Source of the DNA: Acidobacteriota bacterium
GTDB taxonomy: Bacteria > Acidobacteriota > Terriglobia > Acidiferrales > UBA7541
DNA: 7,382 nt
Direction of reading: 5' to 3'
NCBI GenBank assembly: GCA_003131985.1
Contig: PKWH01000220.1
Coordinates: 364 to 7,745 of the forward strand
In this document: piece after piece, positions 1 through 5,158 of the stretch
Numbering within the stretch: the first letter of the stretch is position 1
How the letters are laid out: every line of letters starts with the position of its first letter
Notes under the pieces: model-generated
Database searches by the model: none
The model's input: the letters and a program-made list of their open reading frames with translations, nothing else
Told to the model about the DNA's origin: nothing
Made by a program: the position numbers and the translations under genes

Positions 1-735
1 TCCGATCCGCCGGGGCGTTTTGCCGGAAGCTATCGCCTGAATCGCTACGCGCACCAGACCATCGAAAAACTCGGCACGCTCCTCCGCGAATGGGAAGTGT
101 TTCCCGACGCCGACGGTGCGATTACTCTGCAGAATCCGAATATCGGCCTCAGGACTTATGTCCCAGCCGGCCCACTCCTGTTTCGGCGCGAAGGCGAAAA
201 AGACGAAATAGCCTTCCGTCAGGATGACCACGGGCAAATCGACCGCCTCTTCGTCGGCAGGTACGTCCTGGAAAAACTCCCGTGGTATGAACGCGCCATG
301 GTGCAGAAAGCGTTCTTTGTGTTTTTCGGCTGCGTCTTCGGCTGCGCGGTTCTCGTGGGCCTCGTAGCCTGGATCAGGAAGGGAAGAGGCACGTCGGCCG
401 CGCTTTCCGATAAAAAAGATAAGGCGGTGGCTAGACTTCGACGGTGGACTGCGGGAGTCGCCGCCGCAAATTTATTCTTTCTCGCCGGAATGTTCCTGGC
501 ATTCCTGAACAAAGTCGCCATGGCCTTCGGCCTGCCGTTCTACGTGAAGCTGTTGTTGTGCATTCCGCTGATTACGACCGCCGCAACGCTCGTAATTCTC
601 TGGCAAGTGTCGATGGCCTGGCGCAATCAAGCAGGGACCGCGCCCTCGCGCGCCTTTTATTCTCTGGTCGCCTTCGCCGCCGTCGCCTTCGTCCCATTCC
701 TAGCCTATTGGAACCTCCTCGGCTTCCACTACTGA
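1..735 (+). CDS. Serine hydrolase (beta-lactamase/CubicO-like), C-terminal part with membrane module; 5' end missing
   Basis: The reading frame is open from base 1 to the TGA at 733-735 (244 codons), so this is the C-terminal part of a longer gene; the GTG at 97 lies inside it and is not the start. The first ~33 residues (GSYRLNRYAHQTIEKLG) resemble the segment that follows the beta-lactamase/penicillin-binding-protein fold (PF00144) in acidobacterial serine hydrolases, then comes a beta-rich stretch to about residue 95. The rest is hydrophobic with about four predicted membrane spans, near residues 103-124, 150-172, 180-204 and 217-240. The catalytic SxxK and YxN motifs would lie before the window and cannot be checked. 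Such proteins are expected to hydrolyse esters, peptides or beta-lactams on the periplasmic side while anchored in the inner membrane. The hydrolase assignment is by resemblance of the linker; the membrane module is directly visible. It could instead be another exported enzyme with the same anchor. Confidence 0.65.
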   Translation, partial: SDPPGRFAGSYRLNRYAHQTIEKLGTLLREWEVFPDADGAITLQNPNIGLRTYVPAGPLLFRREGEKDEIAFRQDDHGQIDRLFVGRYVLEKLPWYERAMVQKAFFVFFGCVFGCAVLVGLVAWIRKGRGTSAALSDKKDKAVARLRRWTAGVAAANLFFLAGMFLAFLNKVAMAFGLPFYVKLLLCIPLITTAATLVILWQVSMAWRNQAGTAPSRAFYSLVAFAAVAFVPFLAYWNLLGFHY

Positions 736-788
736 GCCCATGGAACTCAATAGCCAACAACTCGAACCGTTCGCGCCGATTAAACATC

Positions 789-823
789 TTGACATACATA
801 CTACTCTGTATTACTATGACTCT
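789..823 (+). promoter_or_regulatory. Sigma-70-type promoter of the toxin-antitoxin operon
   Basis: TTGACA (789-794) is a perfect -35 box. A 17-bp spacer leads to TACTAT (812-817), which matches four of six bases of the -10 consensus. A start site seven bases after the -10 box would fall on base 824, the first base of the toxin's GTG codon, so the transcript would be leaderless. No Shine-Dalgarno sequence precedes 824, which agrees with that reading. This is the strongest promoter-like sequence on the plus strand of the window. Confidence 0.7.
794..811. promoter_or_regulatory. Candidate HigA operator in the promoter spacer
   Basis: The 18-bp segment from 794 to 811 is an imperfect palindrome: ATACA (794-798) and TGTAT (807-811) are perfect inverted arms, and seven of the nine symmetric pairs match overall. 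It occupies the spacer between the -35 and -10 boxes, the position where an autorepressing antitoxin would block RNA polymerase. Assigning it to HigA is inference from how type II toxin-antitoxin operons are normally controlled. Confidence 0.45.
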
Positions 824-1153
824 GTGCTAGAGTTTATCCAGTCGCGAGTCTTCACGAGGCGGTTGGACCTTCTGGCAAGAGAGCACGCCGATGACGTGCT
901 CGCGAATATCGAGAATGATTTGCTGCAAAACCCGGAGAGAGGTGATCTGATCCAAGGCACCGGCGGAATCCGGAAATCCCGCGCCGCCGATCCATCCCGC
1001 GGGAAGGGCAAGCGCGGTGGGTTTCGCTACATGTATTACTACATCGAGCAGGACGGCCAGATTCTCTTGTTGATGATTTTCAGCAAGAACGAGCAGGACA
1101 ATTTAACCGCTGCGCAAAAGAAATGGTTGAGGGAACATCGGGAGGAGTTATGA
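824..1153 (+). CDS. higB: HigB2-type RelE-family mRNA interferase toxin
   Basis: Read from GTG 824 this is a 109-aa protein beginning MLEFIQSRVFTRRL, the usual N-terminus and length of the HigB2/COG4737 branch of the RelE superfamily. Family hallmarks in order: NPERGDLIQGTGGIRK (36-51), the basic stretch GKGKRGG (60-66), the YMYYYI strand (69-74) and LLLMIFSKNEQDNLT (81-95). RelE-type toxins bind the ribosomal A site and cleave translated mRNA, with the basic residues in these segments contributing to RNA binding and cleavage. An ATG at 740, four bases after the upstream stop, is in frame and would give 137 aa, but those 28 extra codons run through the promoter and operator and have no counterpart in the family. 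The 4-base overlap with the next gene (ATGA, 1150-1153) shows a toxin-first operon. No frameshift or missing segment is visible, so the toxin looks intact. Confidence 0.88.
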   Translation: MLEFIQSRVFTRRLDLLAREHADDVLANIENDLLQNPERGDLIQGTGGIRKSRAADPSRGKGKRGGFRYMYYYIEQDGQILLLMIFSKNEQDNLTAAQKKWLREHREEL

Positions 1154-1458
1154 AGGATGCATTGTTTGCTGAATTGCAAGAAGCTGTTCGGGACGTAGCC
1201 GCGTATCGACGCGGCGGACGAAGGGATCTGAGGGTTTCGCGTTTCATGGCAACTCCGAAACCGCTCAAGCCCGTTGAGATCCGCAGGATCCGAAAGCAGC
1301 TTGGAATCAGCCAGCCCATGTTCGCTAGATATCTCGGGACAAGCGTGGCTTGCGTACGAAGTTGGGAGCAAGGCTCGCGGCGTCCTCAGAGCACAGCGCT
1401 GCGGTTGCTCTGCCTCGCGAGGAAGAATCCGGCGATTCTTCTCGAAACGGAAGCTTAA
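1150..1458 (+). CDS. higA: HigA2/NadS-type helix-turn-helix antitoxin
   Basis: A 102-aa protein starting at ATG 1150, whose ATG overlaps the toxin's TGA. A strong GGGAGGAG Shine-Dalgarno lies just upstream (1140-1146) inside the toxin's last codons. An in-frame ATG at 1123 would lie further into the toxin gene and lacks family support. The N-terminus (MKDALFAELQEAVRDV) is typical of the HigA2/NadS group and is expected to bind and neutralise the toxin. An Xre-type helix-turn-helix fills residues 42-95, with GISQPMFARYLG (52-63) as the first helix pair and VRSWEQGSRRP (69-79) around the recognition helix. The protein should neutralise HigB and, alone or with it, repress the promoter at 789-817. 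Termination-reinitiation across the ATGA overlap would tie antitoxin synthesis to toxin synthesis. The family is clear; the operator link is inferred. Confidence 0.88.
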   Translation: MKDALFAELQEAVRDVAAYRRGGRRDLRVSRFMATPKPLKPVEIRRIRKQLGISQPMFARYLGTSVACVRSWEQGSRRPQSTALRLLCLARKNPAILLETEA

Positions 1459-1500
1459 GCTATGGATGCGAAGCGAAATGAACTGTATGCTATGGAAAGG

Positions 1501-1516
1501 GAACGCGACGGCGTTC
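1501..1516 (+). other. Short hairpin between the antitoxin and the next gene
   Basis: GAACGC (1501-1506) and GCGTTC (1511-1516) form a perfect 6-bp stem with a GACG loop. There is no T-run after it, so it is a poor intrinsic terminator; it could be a processing or stability element at the antitoxin 3' end. The spacing of 86 bases to the next start leaves open whether the downstream genes share the toxin-antitoxin transcript. Confidence 0.3.
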
Positions 1517-1544
1517 AATTCGAAAGCAAACTGAGGAGAAGACA

Positions 1545-1751
1545 TTGCACAATTATTCAGTGAAGTTTTCATACGAAGACCGGGCCAATGGCCCGACGCA
1601 CGTGGAAGTAAAACAGGAAGGCTCAACCATCCCCGTCTCCGTGTCGAAAGCCCTGCGCGCTTTCTTCAAAGGCTTGGACCGCAAACAGCGCTTTGACGCC
1701 AACAAGGGATTGACGATCTCCTGCAGCCGCGAGGCGTCCGCCGGCGAATAA
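1545..1751 (+). CDS. Small unrecognised protein (68 aa)
   Basis: The gene starts with TTG at 1545, chosen because GAGGAG (1533-1538) sits six bases upstream and no in-frame ATG or GTG precedes a coherent protein. The product has no signal peptide or membrane span. It reads as a beta-hairpin-like N-terminal half (YSVKFSYED, THVEVKQEGSTIPVS) followed by a basic amphipathic segment (SKALRAFFKGLDRKQRFDANKGL) split by no obvious linker, then a short tail with a single Cys near residue 60. I do not recognise the family and assign no function. The strong ribosome-binding site and protein-like composition favour a real gene. It lies on the same strand as higBA and 28 bases before the zinc-ribbon gene, so these could be co-transcribed, but nothing in the sequence proves it. 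Confidence 0.55.
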   Translation: MHNYSVKFSYEDRANGPTHVEVKQEGSTIPVSVSKALRAFFKGLDRKQRFDANKGLTISCSREASAGE

Positions 1752-1779
1752 ACGCCAGCGGCGTAGAGCGGCCGGAACC

Positions 1780-1983
1780 GTGGCGAAGCCGAATCCATCT
1801 CCTCAAGAGACCGATGACTCGGACGGGATAAACTGCCCGAGGTGCGGCGCGCCCTTGGTGCTTCGGCCAGTCCCCGGCGCGAAGCAATTCCCTCGCCGCC
1901 TGGAGTGCCCCCAGCACGGATGGACCGCGGAGGTCCCGCGCCCCATCCGCATGCGCTTCCACAAAGATCGCCCCGACTGGTAA
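1780..1983 (+). CDS. Small zinc-ribbon protein (67 aa)
   Basis: Start GTG 1780 is the only usable start before the metal site in this frame; the ribosome-binding site is weak (GGA at 1774-1776). After a polar, acidic leader of about 16 residues, the sequence shows CPRCGAPL (19-26) and LECPQHGW (41-48), a C-x2-C-x20-C-x2-H pattern expected to bind one zinc ion in a zinc-ribbon or rubredoxin-like knuckle. The tail (residues 49-67) is basic with Arg, Lys and Trp. Such mini ribbons are often nucleic-acid or protein adaptors, but the partner cannot be told from sequence. The gene is convergent with the secreted-protein gene ending at 2097. Confidence 0.6.
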   Translation: MAKPNPSPQETDDSDGINCPRCGAPLVLRPVPGAKQFPRRLECPQHGWTAEVPRPIRMRFHKDRPDW

Positions 1984-2011
1984 CCCGGGTAAATACTCGC
2001 GACTCGTCTTC

Positions 2012-2083
2012 CCCTTGTGGCTGCGCCCCCAGCGCAGCTAAATCCAGTCCGCACCCTTCGCGACGGGTCGGCAGCCACAAGGG
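2012..2083. repeat. Overlapping inverted repeats at a convergent gene junction
   Basis: A perfect 13-bp inverted repeat (2012-2024 against 2071-2083, arms CCCTTGTGGCTGC and GCAGCCACAAGGG) encloses 46 bases. Inside it, GCTGCGC (2020-2026) and GCGCAGC (2032-2038) make a tight 7-bp hairpin with a CCCCA loop. The two stems share bases 2020-2024 and so cannot form together. The element sits between the ends of the zinc-ribbon gene and the minus-strand secreted-protein gene, so a bidirectional termination or 3'-end protection role is plausible, although no T-run follows on either strand. Confidence 0.5.
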
Positions 2084-2096
2084 AATCCTGCCTTAT

Positions 2097-2495
2097 TTAC
2101 TTCTTGCCGCCAGTAACGTGCCCGCGGCCATCTCGCTCTTCGTTGCCTTTGAAGTGCGCAGCATCAACCCGCTTCGACTCCACGGCTTTCTCGCCGGCCT
2201 TTGGCATTGGGCCTTTATAACCGTGCTCCGGATGGAAACGGTTGTTAACGTGGCCACGGAAGTTGTCAGAGCCATGAAACCACGGGCCGGCGCCAACGAA
2301 GACGCCGCCGGTAAACCATTCCGGGCCGTAGTAACCAGAGGGCGCACAAGCGTAAGGGGCAACGTCATAGTAGCCATAGGGGCATATGGGCTCTACTCCC
2401 ACGCTGACGGCAACCTGAGCCGCCGCTTTCGGGGCGGTTGCCGCGAAACAGAACCCCGCAACAGCAACTAACAGCAGAAATCTAAGTCCGCGCAT
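2097..2495 (-). CDS. Small secreted protein of the GYYGPxWF family, charged tail
   Basis: A 132-aa protein starting at the ATG complementary to 2493-2495, with GGCGAGGTG a few bases upstream as ribosome-binding site. A longer frame begins at 2570, but its 25 extra residues precede a classic signal peptide: MRGLRFLLLVAVAGFCFA then AAA-Q, with cleavage predicted after Ala26. The mature protein opens with QVAVSVGVEPICPYGYY, then the core PYACAPSGYYGPEWF (47-61) and VFVGAGPWFHG (65-75). Two cysteines, Cys38 and Cys50, could form a disulfide. The C-terminal third is hydrophilic and rich in Lys, Glu, His and Gly. The same core, with identical Cys spacing, occurs in the gene at 4631, so the two are paralogs. 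I have seen this arrangement in acidobacterial hypothetical proteins; no function is known to me. It is probably periplasmic or surface-located. Confidence 0.8.
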   Translation of the reverse strand: MRGLRFLLLVAVAGFCFAATAPKAAAQVAVSVGVEPICPYGYYDVAPYACAPSGYYGPEWFTGGVFVGAGPWFHGSDNFRGHVNNRFHPEHGYKGPMPKAGEKAVESKRVDAAHFKGNEERDGRGHVTGGKK

Positions 2496-2511
2496 AAATT
2501 CACCTCGCCTT

Positions 2512-2535
2512 TGTTGTTCGATATTCCGAACAACA
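2512..2535. promoter_or_regulatory. 9-bp perfect dyad upstream of the secreted-protein gene
   Basis: TGTTGTTCG (2512-2520) and CGAACAACA (2527-2535) are perfect inverted copies around a 6-base ATATTC spacer. The dyad lies 17 bases upstream of the start at 2495 on the minus strand and next to the ribosome-binding site. It could be a regulator's operator or a 5'-leader stem-loop. A TATGCT box (complement of 2549-2554) is the nearest -10-like sequence and would put the dyad inside the transcript, but its -35 is poor. Confidence 0.5.
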
Positions 2536-2715
2536 CAATTACAGCGCGAGCATAAAACCGCGCGGTGCAAGTTTCCATCCGAGAGGAACTTTAATTAACG
2601 GCGGAATTCACTGTAGGAAATACCGGTCAAAAAATGGCAGTCGTTGGCGCCGAAGAGTTCGAGCGAAAAGGAAAAGAGCCGCATCGCGCTCAAGACGACG
2701 GATGAATGCCATACG

Positions 2716-3450
2716 TCAGGCGCAGGAGGCTTGCGACTTTTCCGGATAGTCTAGTTTGGCGTACCAGTTCGGGCGGCCCTGAGGAGTCAGGTCGAGCATG
2801 TTCCAGAGGGACCAGAGCAGGTCGAGGCCGCGCTCGTTGACGTCGGCGGCGAGCTTGGGGTGCGCGCTGTAAAAGTGGCGAAGAGTGCCGTCCGCGTCGC
2901 GAGTGAATATGGAGATTTCGGAGTCCTGGTTGCCTTCGCGGCCTTCGCTGCCGAGATCGTATTTGAACGTGCTCGATCCGGCACTGAGGAGGCGGAGTTT
3001 GTCCCATCCGCGCGTGCGAGCATGTGCGCGCAACGCCGCGAGATCGGCGGCGGCTACGATGGCGAGGTCAACGTTCTGGGCAAGGTGGACGGCGTTGCCG
3101 TTGAAGCCGTCAATCAGGCCGGTACACATGGGGCAGGGCTTGGTCTGGCGTTTTCCGTACATGAGGTGATAGACAATCAGCGCGCGGCCTGGGGCAGAGA
3201 AGAGTTCGCTCAGGCGAACGGTGCGGATCGGAGTGTCGCCGGCGGCCAGATCCGCGGGGCCTTCTTCGAACGTGTAGTCTTGGACGGTGACGCCTTGCGG
3301 GAGTGCGCGGCGGAGCGCGGCGACTTTTTCGCGCTGGCGCATCAGGTAGAGTTCGGCGAGGCGGAGTTCTTCGCGTTTTTTCAGGTAGTCGGCGGATTCG
3401 TGCGGCAGATTGGTTTGGGGCAGGGTGGATTTGATAATTTCGAAGGACAT
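2716..3450 (-). CDS. DUF899-family thioredoxin-like protein
   Basis: A 244-aa cytoplasmic protein matching the DUF899 family (PF05988) along its length. An N-terminal helical segment (residues 18-50) carries the family's charged KKREELRLAE pattern and leads to LPQGVTVQDYTFEEGP (50-65). The thioredoxin-like core follows: LIVYHLMYG (91-99), CPMCTGLIDGFNG with a redox-type CxxC at Cys106/Cys109, the ALRAHARTRGWDKLRLLS helix-strand unit (139-156), and the family's end signature LDLLWSLWNMLDLTPQGR then WYAKLDYP. The family is uncharacterised; the fold and CxxC suggest a disulfide or peroxide-related reductase role, which is inference. Start ATG at 3450 has a GGAGG ribosome-binding site nine bases upstream. 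The gene is 75 bases downstream of the TonB-C-like gene on the same strand with no clear terminator between, so co-transcription is possible. Confidence 0.88.
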   Translation of the reverse strand: MSFEIIKSTLPQTNLPHESADYLKKREELRLAELYLMRQREKVAALRRALPQGVTVQDYTFEEGPADLAAGDTPIRTVRLSELFSAPGRALIVYHLMYGKRQTKPCPMCTGLIDGFNGNAVHLAQNVDLAIVAAADLAALRAHARTRGWDKLRLLSAGSSTFKYDLGSEGREGNQDSEISIFTRDADGTLRHFYSAHPKLAADVNERGLDLLWSLWNMLDLTPQGRPNWYAKLDYPEKSQASCA

Positions 3451-3451
3451 T

Positions 3452-3464
3452 GGAGGGTACCTCC
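3452..3464 (-). promoter_or_regulatory. Ribosome-binding site of the DUF899 gene within a small palindrome
   Basis: On the minus strand GGAGG (complement of 3460-3464) is the ribosome-binding site, and it is followed after three bases by CCTCC (complement of 3452-3456), its exact complement. A 5-bp stem with a 3-base loop could mask the site. It may be chance in a GC-rich leader. Confidence 0.35.
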
Positions 3465-3525
3465 GTTATTCAAGTTAGCACGAGCGGAGAGGGCTTTGGA
3501 AGTGGGGGTACAGCGGCACCCGCCG

Positions 3526-4413
3526 CTACTGAGAACGGGGAGTAAAAAATGCTACTTCGAAATCCCACTCTCTTTTGGCATTCGCGAGTTGGGGGATGTT
3601 CGGCATGGCACCGAAGTCTGCAGTTTTCAAGTATTTCTTTGCCGTTTCGGCCAGGGCCTTATCTCCGGACCGAACATTGATGTGGTTGACGCGACCATCC
3701 CGGTCAACTTCAATTTTCAATTGCACGACAGCGTCTATTCCCGATCCTTTCTGATCTTTTCGATAAGCCGCGCCTTGGACAATCATGCCATCTATGACCG
3801 CAGGGGGCAGCGACATCGGACCGCGGAAAGCAGACAAACCTTCCGTCCAGAATGGATAGGTTCCACCCACGAAGCGGAATCGGCCGTCGATATAGATGAA
3901 TGAATTAACCGAAGAGGGAGGGCCGTGTTGTGGATTGTCGGAGATTGAAGTAAATCGATAATTTTCGATCTTGAGCGCGTCTTTTGGCCTGGCGAGAAGA
4001 GACTCAAAACCGGAATCTCTTAAGGGCGGAGGCAGCTCAGACGGTTCCACTCCAAGTGCAAAATCGTCGAATTTTGCGAAATTGCCCATGACCCAAGACA
4101 TGTGAGATTGATAACCGGAAATCGTCTTTACATAGTCCTGCACCAGTTTCGCCGCAAAGCGCGTATCGAAATTGGTGGTAAACCAAGTGTCGGCATTCGG
4201 GATTCCCAAAGAGTCTAATTCCGCCTGAAGCGCTATCCGGTCATTGGAACGTGCAACTCGGATAAGGTCGGCGAACTGTGACTGTAGTCCTGCGGCGGCA
4301 TCTGGGTACGTCTTTCCAGCAACAGGGATTTGCGCGTTCGCTGGGACGATCGTGAATCCGAGCGCGCAAATCACGATTAGCGAGAAGAATCCGAACCTGC
4401 GCTTGAGCGGCAT
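3526..4413 (-). CDS. Exported protein with TonB C-terminal-like domain
   Basis: A 295-aa protein with a clear signal peptide: MPLKRR, a hydrophobic core (FGFFSLIVICALGFTIV), then ANA-Q with cleavage predicted after Ala27. Residues 36-115 form a probably helical N-terminal domain of unknown function. A segment around 171-191 (SFIYIDGRFRFVGG, then PFW) recurs, to my knowledge, in acidobacterial exported proteins. Residues 226-292 have the pattern of the TonB C-terminal fold (PF03544-like): a strand VVQLKIEVDRDGRV (229-242), VRSGDKALAETAKKYLKTADF (a strand and a helix), then a terminal strand WDFEVAFF (283-290). There is no N-terminal anchor, no proline-rich linker and no ExbB/ExbD nearby, so it is unlikely to be a genuine energy transducer. 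Start ATG at 4413 follows a GGAGGCG ribosome-binding site. A 6-bp hairpin (3512-3527) overlaps its stop codon but has no T-run. Confidence 0.72.
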   Translation of the reverse strand: MPLKRRFGFFSLIVICALGFTIVPANAQIPVAGKTYPDAAAGLQSQFADLIRVARSNDRIALQAELDSLGIPNADTWFTTNFDTRFAAKLVQDYVKTISGYQSHMSWVMGNFAKFDDFALGVEPSELPPPLRDSGFESLLARPKDALKIENYRFTSISDNPQHGPPSSVNSFIYIDGRFRFVGGTYPFWTEGLSAFRGPMSLPPAVIDGMIVQGAAYRKDQKGSGIDAVVQLKIEVDRDGRVNHINVRSGDKALAETAKKYLKTADFGAMPNIPQLANAKREWDFEVAFFTPRSQ

Positions 4414-4630
4414 TGTCGCCTCCGCCGAACGGCGCGTAGTTTATCATTAGTCTATGTATGCGCAGCGTCGCTGATGGTTATTGTTTGCTTGGTGTTCGGC
4501 ACAAGAATGGCGAAACGCAACTTCTTCGCGGAGGTGGTGTTTAACCTGATAGACGCGAAGGAAGGCAATCCGGAGCGTCTGGCGGCAGGAAGACACAGAA
4601 AGGACTTACGGGCTCAGAAGGGGCCCAAAA
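4414..4630. other. Divergent intergenic region, no clear promoter
   Basis: These 217 bases separate the minus-strand TonB-C-like gene from the plus-strand Gly-rich gene, so both promoters should lie here. I see no pair of boxes close to consensus on either strand. A 70-codon frame (4474-4686) crosses it and runs into the following gene, but it has no convincing ribosome-binding site or protein-like composition. Confidence 0.4.
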
Positions 4631-5134
4631 ATGAAATATTTTATAATGTTGGCGTTGCTTGGTACTTGTTTAGTAGGGGCACCTAACGCGAAGGCGCAAG
4701 TGGCGGTTGGAGTGGGAGTCGGGCCGGGGTATGGAGCGCCGGTGTGCGCGTATGGCTACTATGGATATTATCCGTATGCGTGCGCGCCTTACGGGTACTA
4801 CGGGCCTAGTTGGTTCAACGGTGGGTTGTTTATCGGAGCGGGCCCGTGGTTCCGCGGCGGGTTTGGATTCAGGCCGGGATTCGGATTCGGGCGACCCGGA
4901 TTTGGTCGACCTGGATTCGGTGGACGTCCGGGATTCGGCGGCAGACCGGGATTTGGCGGTCGGCCGGGAATCGGCGTACGTGGATCGGCAGGCGGTGGAT
5001 TCCACGGGAATGTTTCACGCGGAGGTAACTTCCACAGCGGCGGATCTCATGGCGGCGGTGGCTTCCACGGCGGCGGCGGTTCGCACGGTGGAGGTGGTTC
5101 GCACGGCGGTGGACACGGGGGCGGACACAGGTAA
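4631..5134 (+). CDS. Secreted Gly/His-rich protein of the GYYGPxWF family
   Basis: A 167-aa protein starting at ATG 4631 with AGAAGGGG (4616-4623) as ribosome-binding site. The signal peptide MKYFIMLALLGTCLVGAPNAKA is predicted to be cleaved before Gln23. The mature N-terminus (QVAVGVGVGPGYG), then Cys39, PYACAPYGYYGPSWF (48-62) and LFIGAGPWFRGG (66-77) match the protein encoded at 2097-2495 almost position for position, including two cysteines twelve residues apart. From residue 78 it becomes low complexity: about six tandem units based on RPGFGG (81-113), then a Gly-rich tail with eight His residues (125-166) in GGSHGG and GGFHGG units. The His-rich tail could bind metal ions, or the repeats could form a flexible surface or matrix segment; both are inference. 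The gene is monocistronic, with a strong terminator 25 bases after the stop. Confidence 0.8.
   Translation: MKYFIMLALLGTCLVGAPNAKAQVAVGVGVGPGYGAPVCAYGYYGYYPYACAPYGYYGPSWFNGGLFIGAGPWFRGGFGFRPGFGFGRPGFGRPGFGGRPGFGGRPGFGGRPGIGVRGSAGGGFHGNVSRGGNFHSGGSHGGGGFHGGGGSHGGGGSHGGGHGGGHR
4869..4975 (+). repeat. Degenerate in-frame tandem repeat encoding RPGFGG units
   Basis: Consecutive 15- to 18-base units, each a variant of a CGG-CCG-GGA-TTC-GGC core, encode RPGFGF, GRPGFG and then three RPGFGG copies before a final RPGIG. Third-codon positions differ between copies while the amino acids are kept, which suggests an old expansion held by selection. Unit number could vary between strains. Confidence 0.65.
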
Positions 5135-5158
5135 GATTCAACAATAACGAAAGATTCG

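Noticed and set aside
1462..1563. A 33-codon frame (ATG 1462) between the antitoxin and the 68-aa gene
   Set aside because: It has only a weak ribosome-binding site, is dominated by charged residues and overlaps the start of a better-supported gene; a real peptide cannot be excluded but is not supported.
1842..2471. A 209-codon plus-strand frame
   Set aside because: It is antisense to the secreted GYYGPxWF gene for most of its length and its translation is Arg/Pro/Ala-rich and unlike a folded protein.
2097..2570. The longer form of the secreted protein with 25 extra N-terminal residues
   Set aside because: The extension runs through the 9-bp dyad and ribosome-binding site, and places a classic signal peptide inside the protein.
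2661..2691. GAGCG and CGCTC arms downstream of the DUF899 gene as a terminator
   Set aside because: The stem is only five bases, the loop is over 20 bases and the T-rich part lies within the loop.
3512..3527. A perfect 6-bp hairpin (AGCGGC/GCCGCT) as a terminator of the TonB-C-like gene
   Set aside because: It overlaps the stop codon and no T-run follows on the minus strand, so termination there is not supported.
2860..3903. A 347-codon plus-strand frame
   Set aside because: It is antisense to the well-supported DUF899 and TonB-C-like genes; long antisense frames are common in GC-rich DNA.
4474..4686. A 70-codon plus-strand frame in the divergent intergenic region
   Set aside because: No good ribosome-binding site at its start, no family resemblance, and it runs 56 bases into the secreted Gly/His-rich gene, which has a clear signal peptide.
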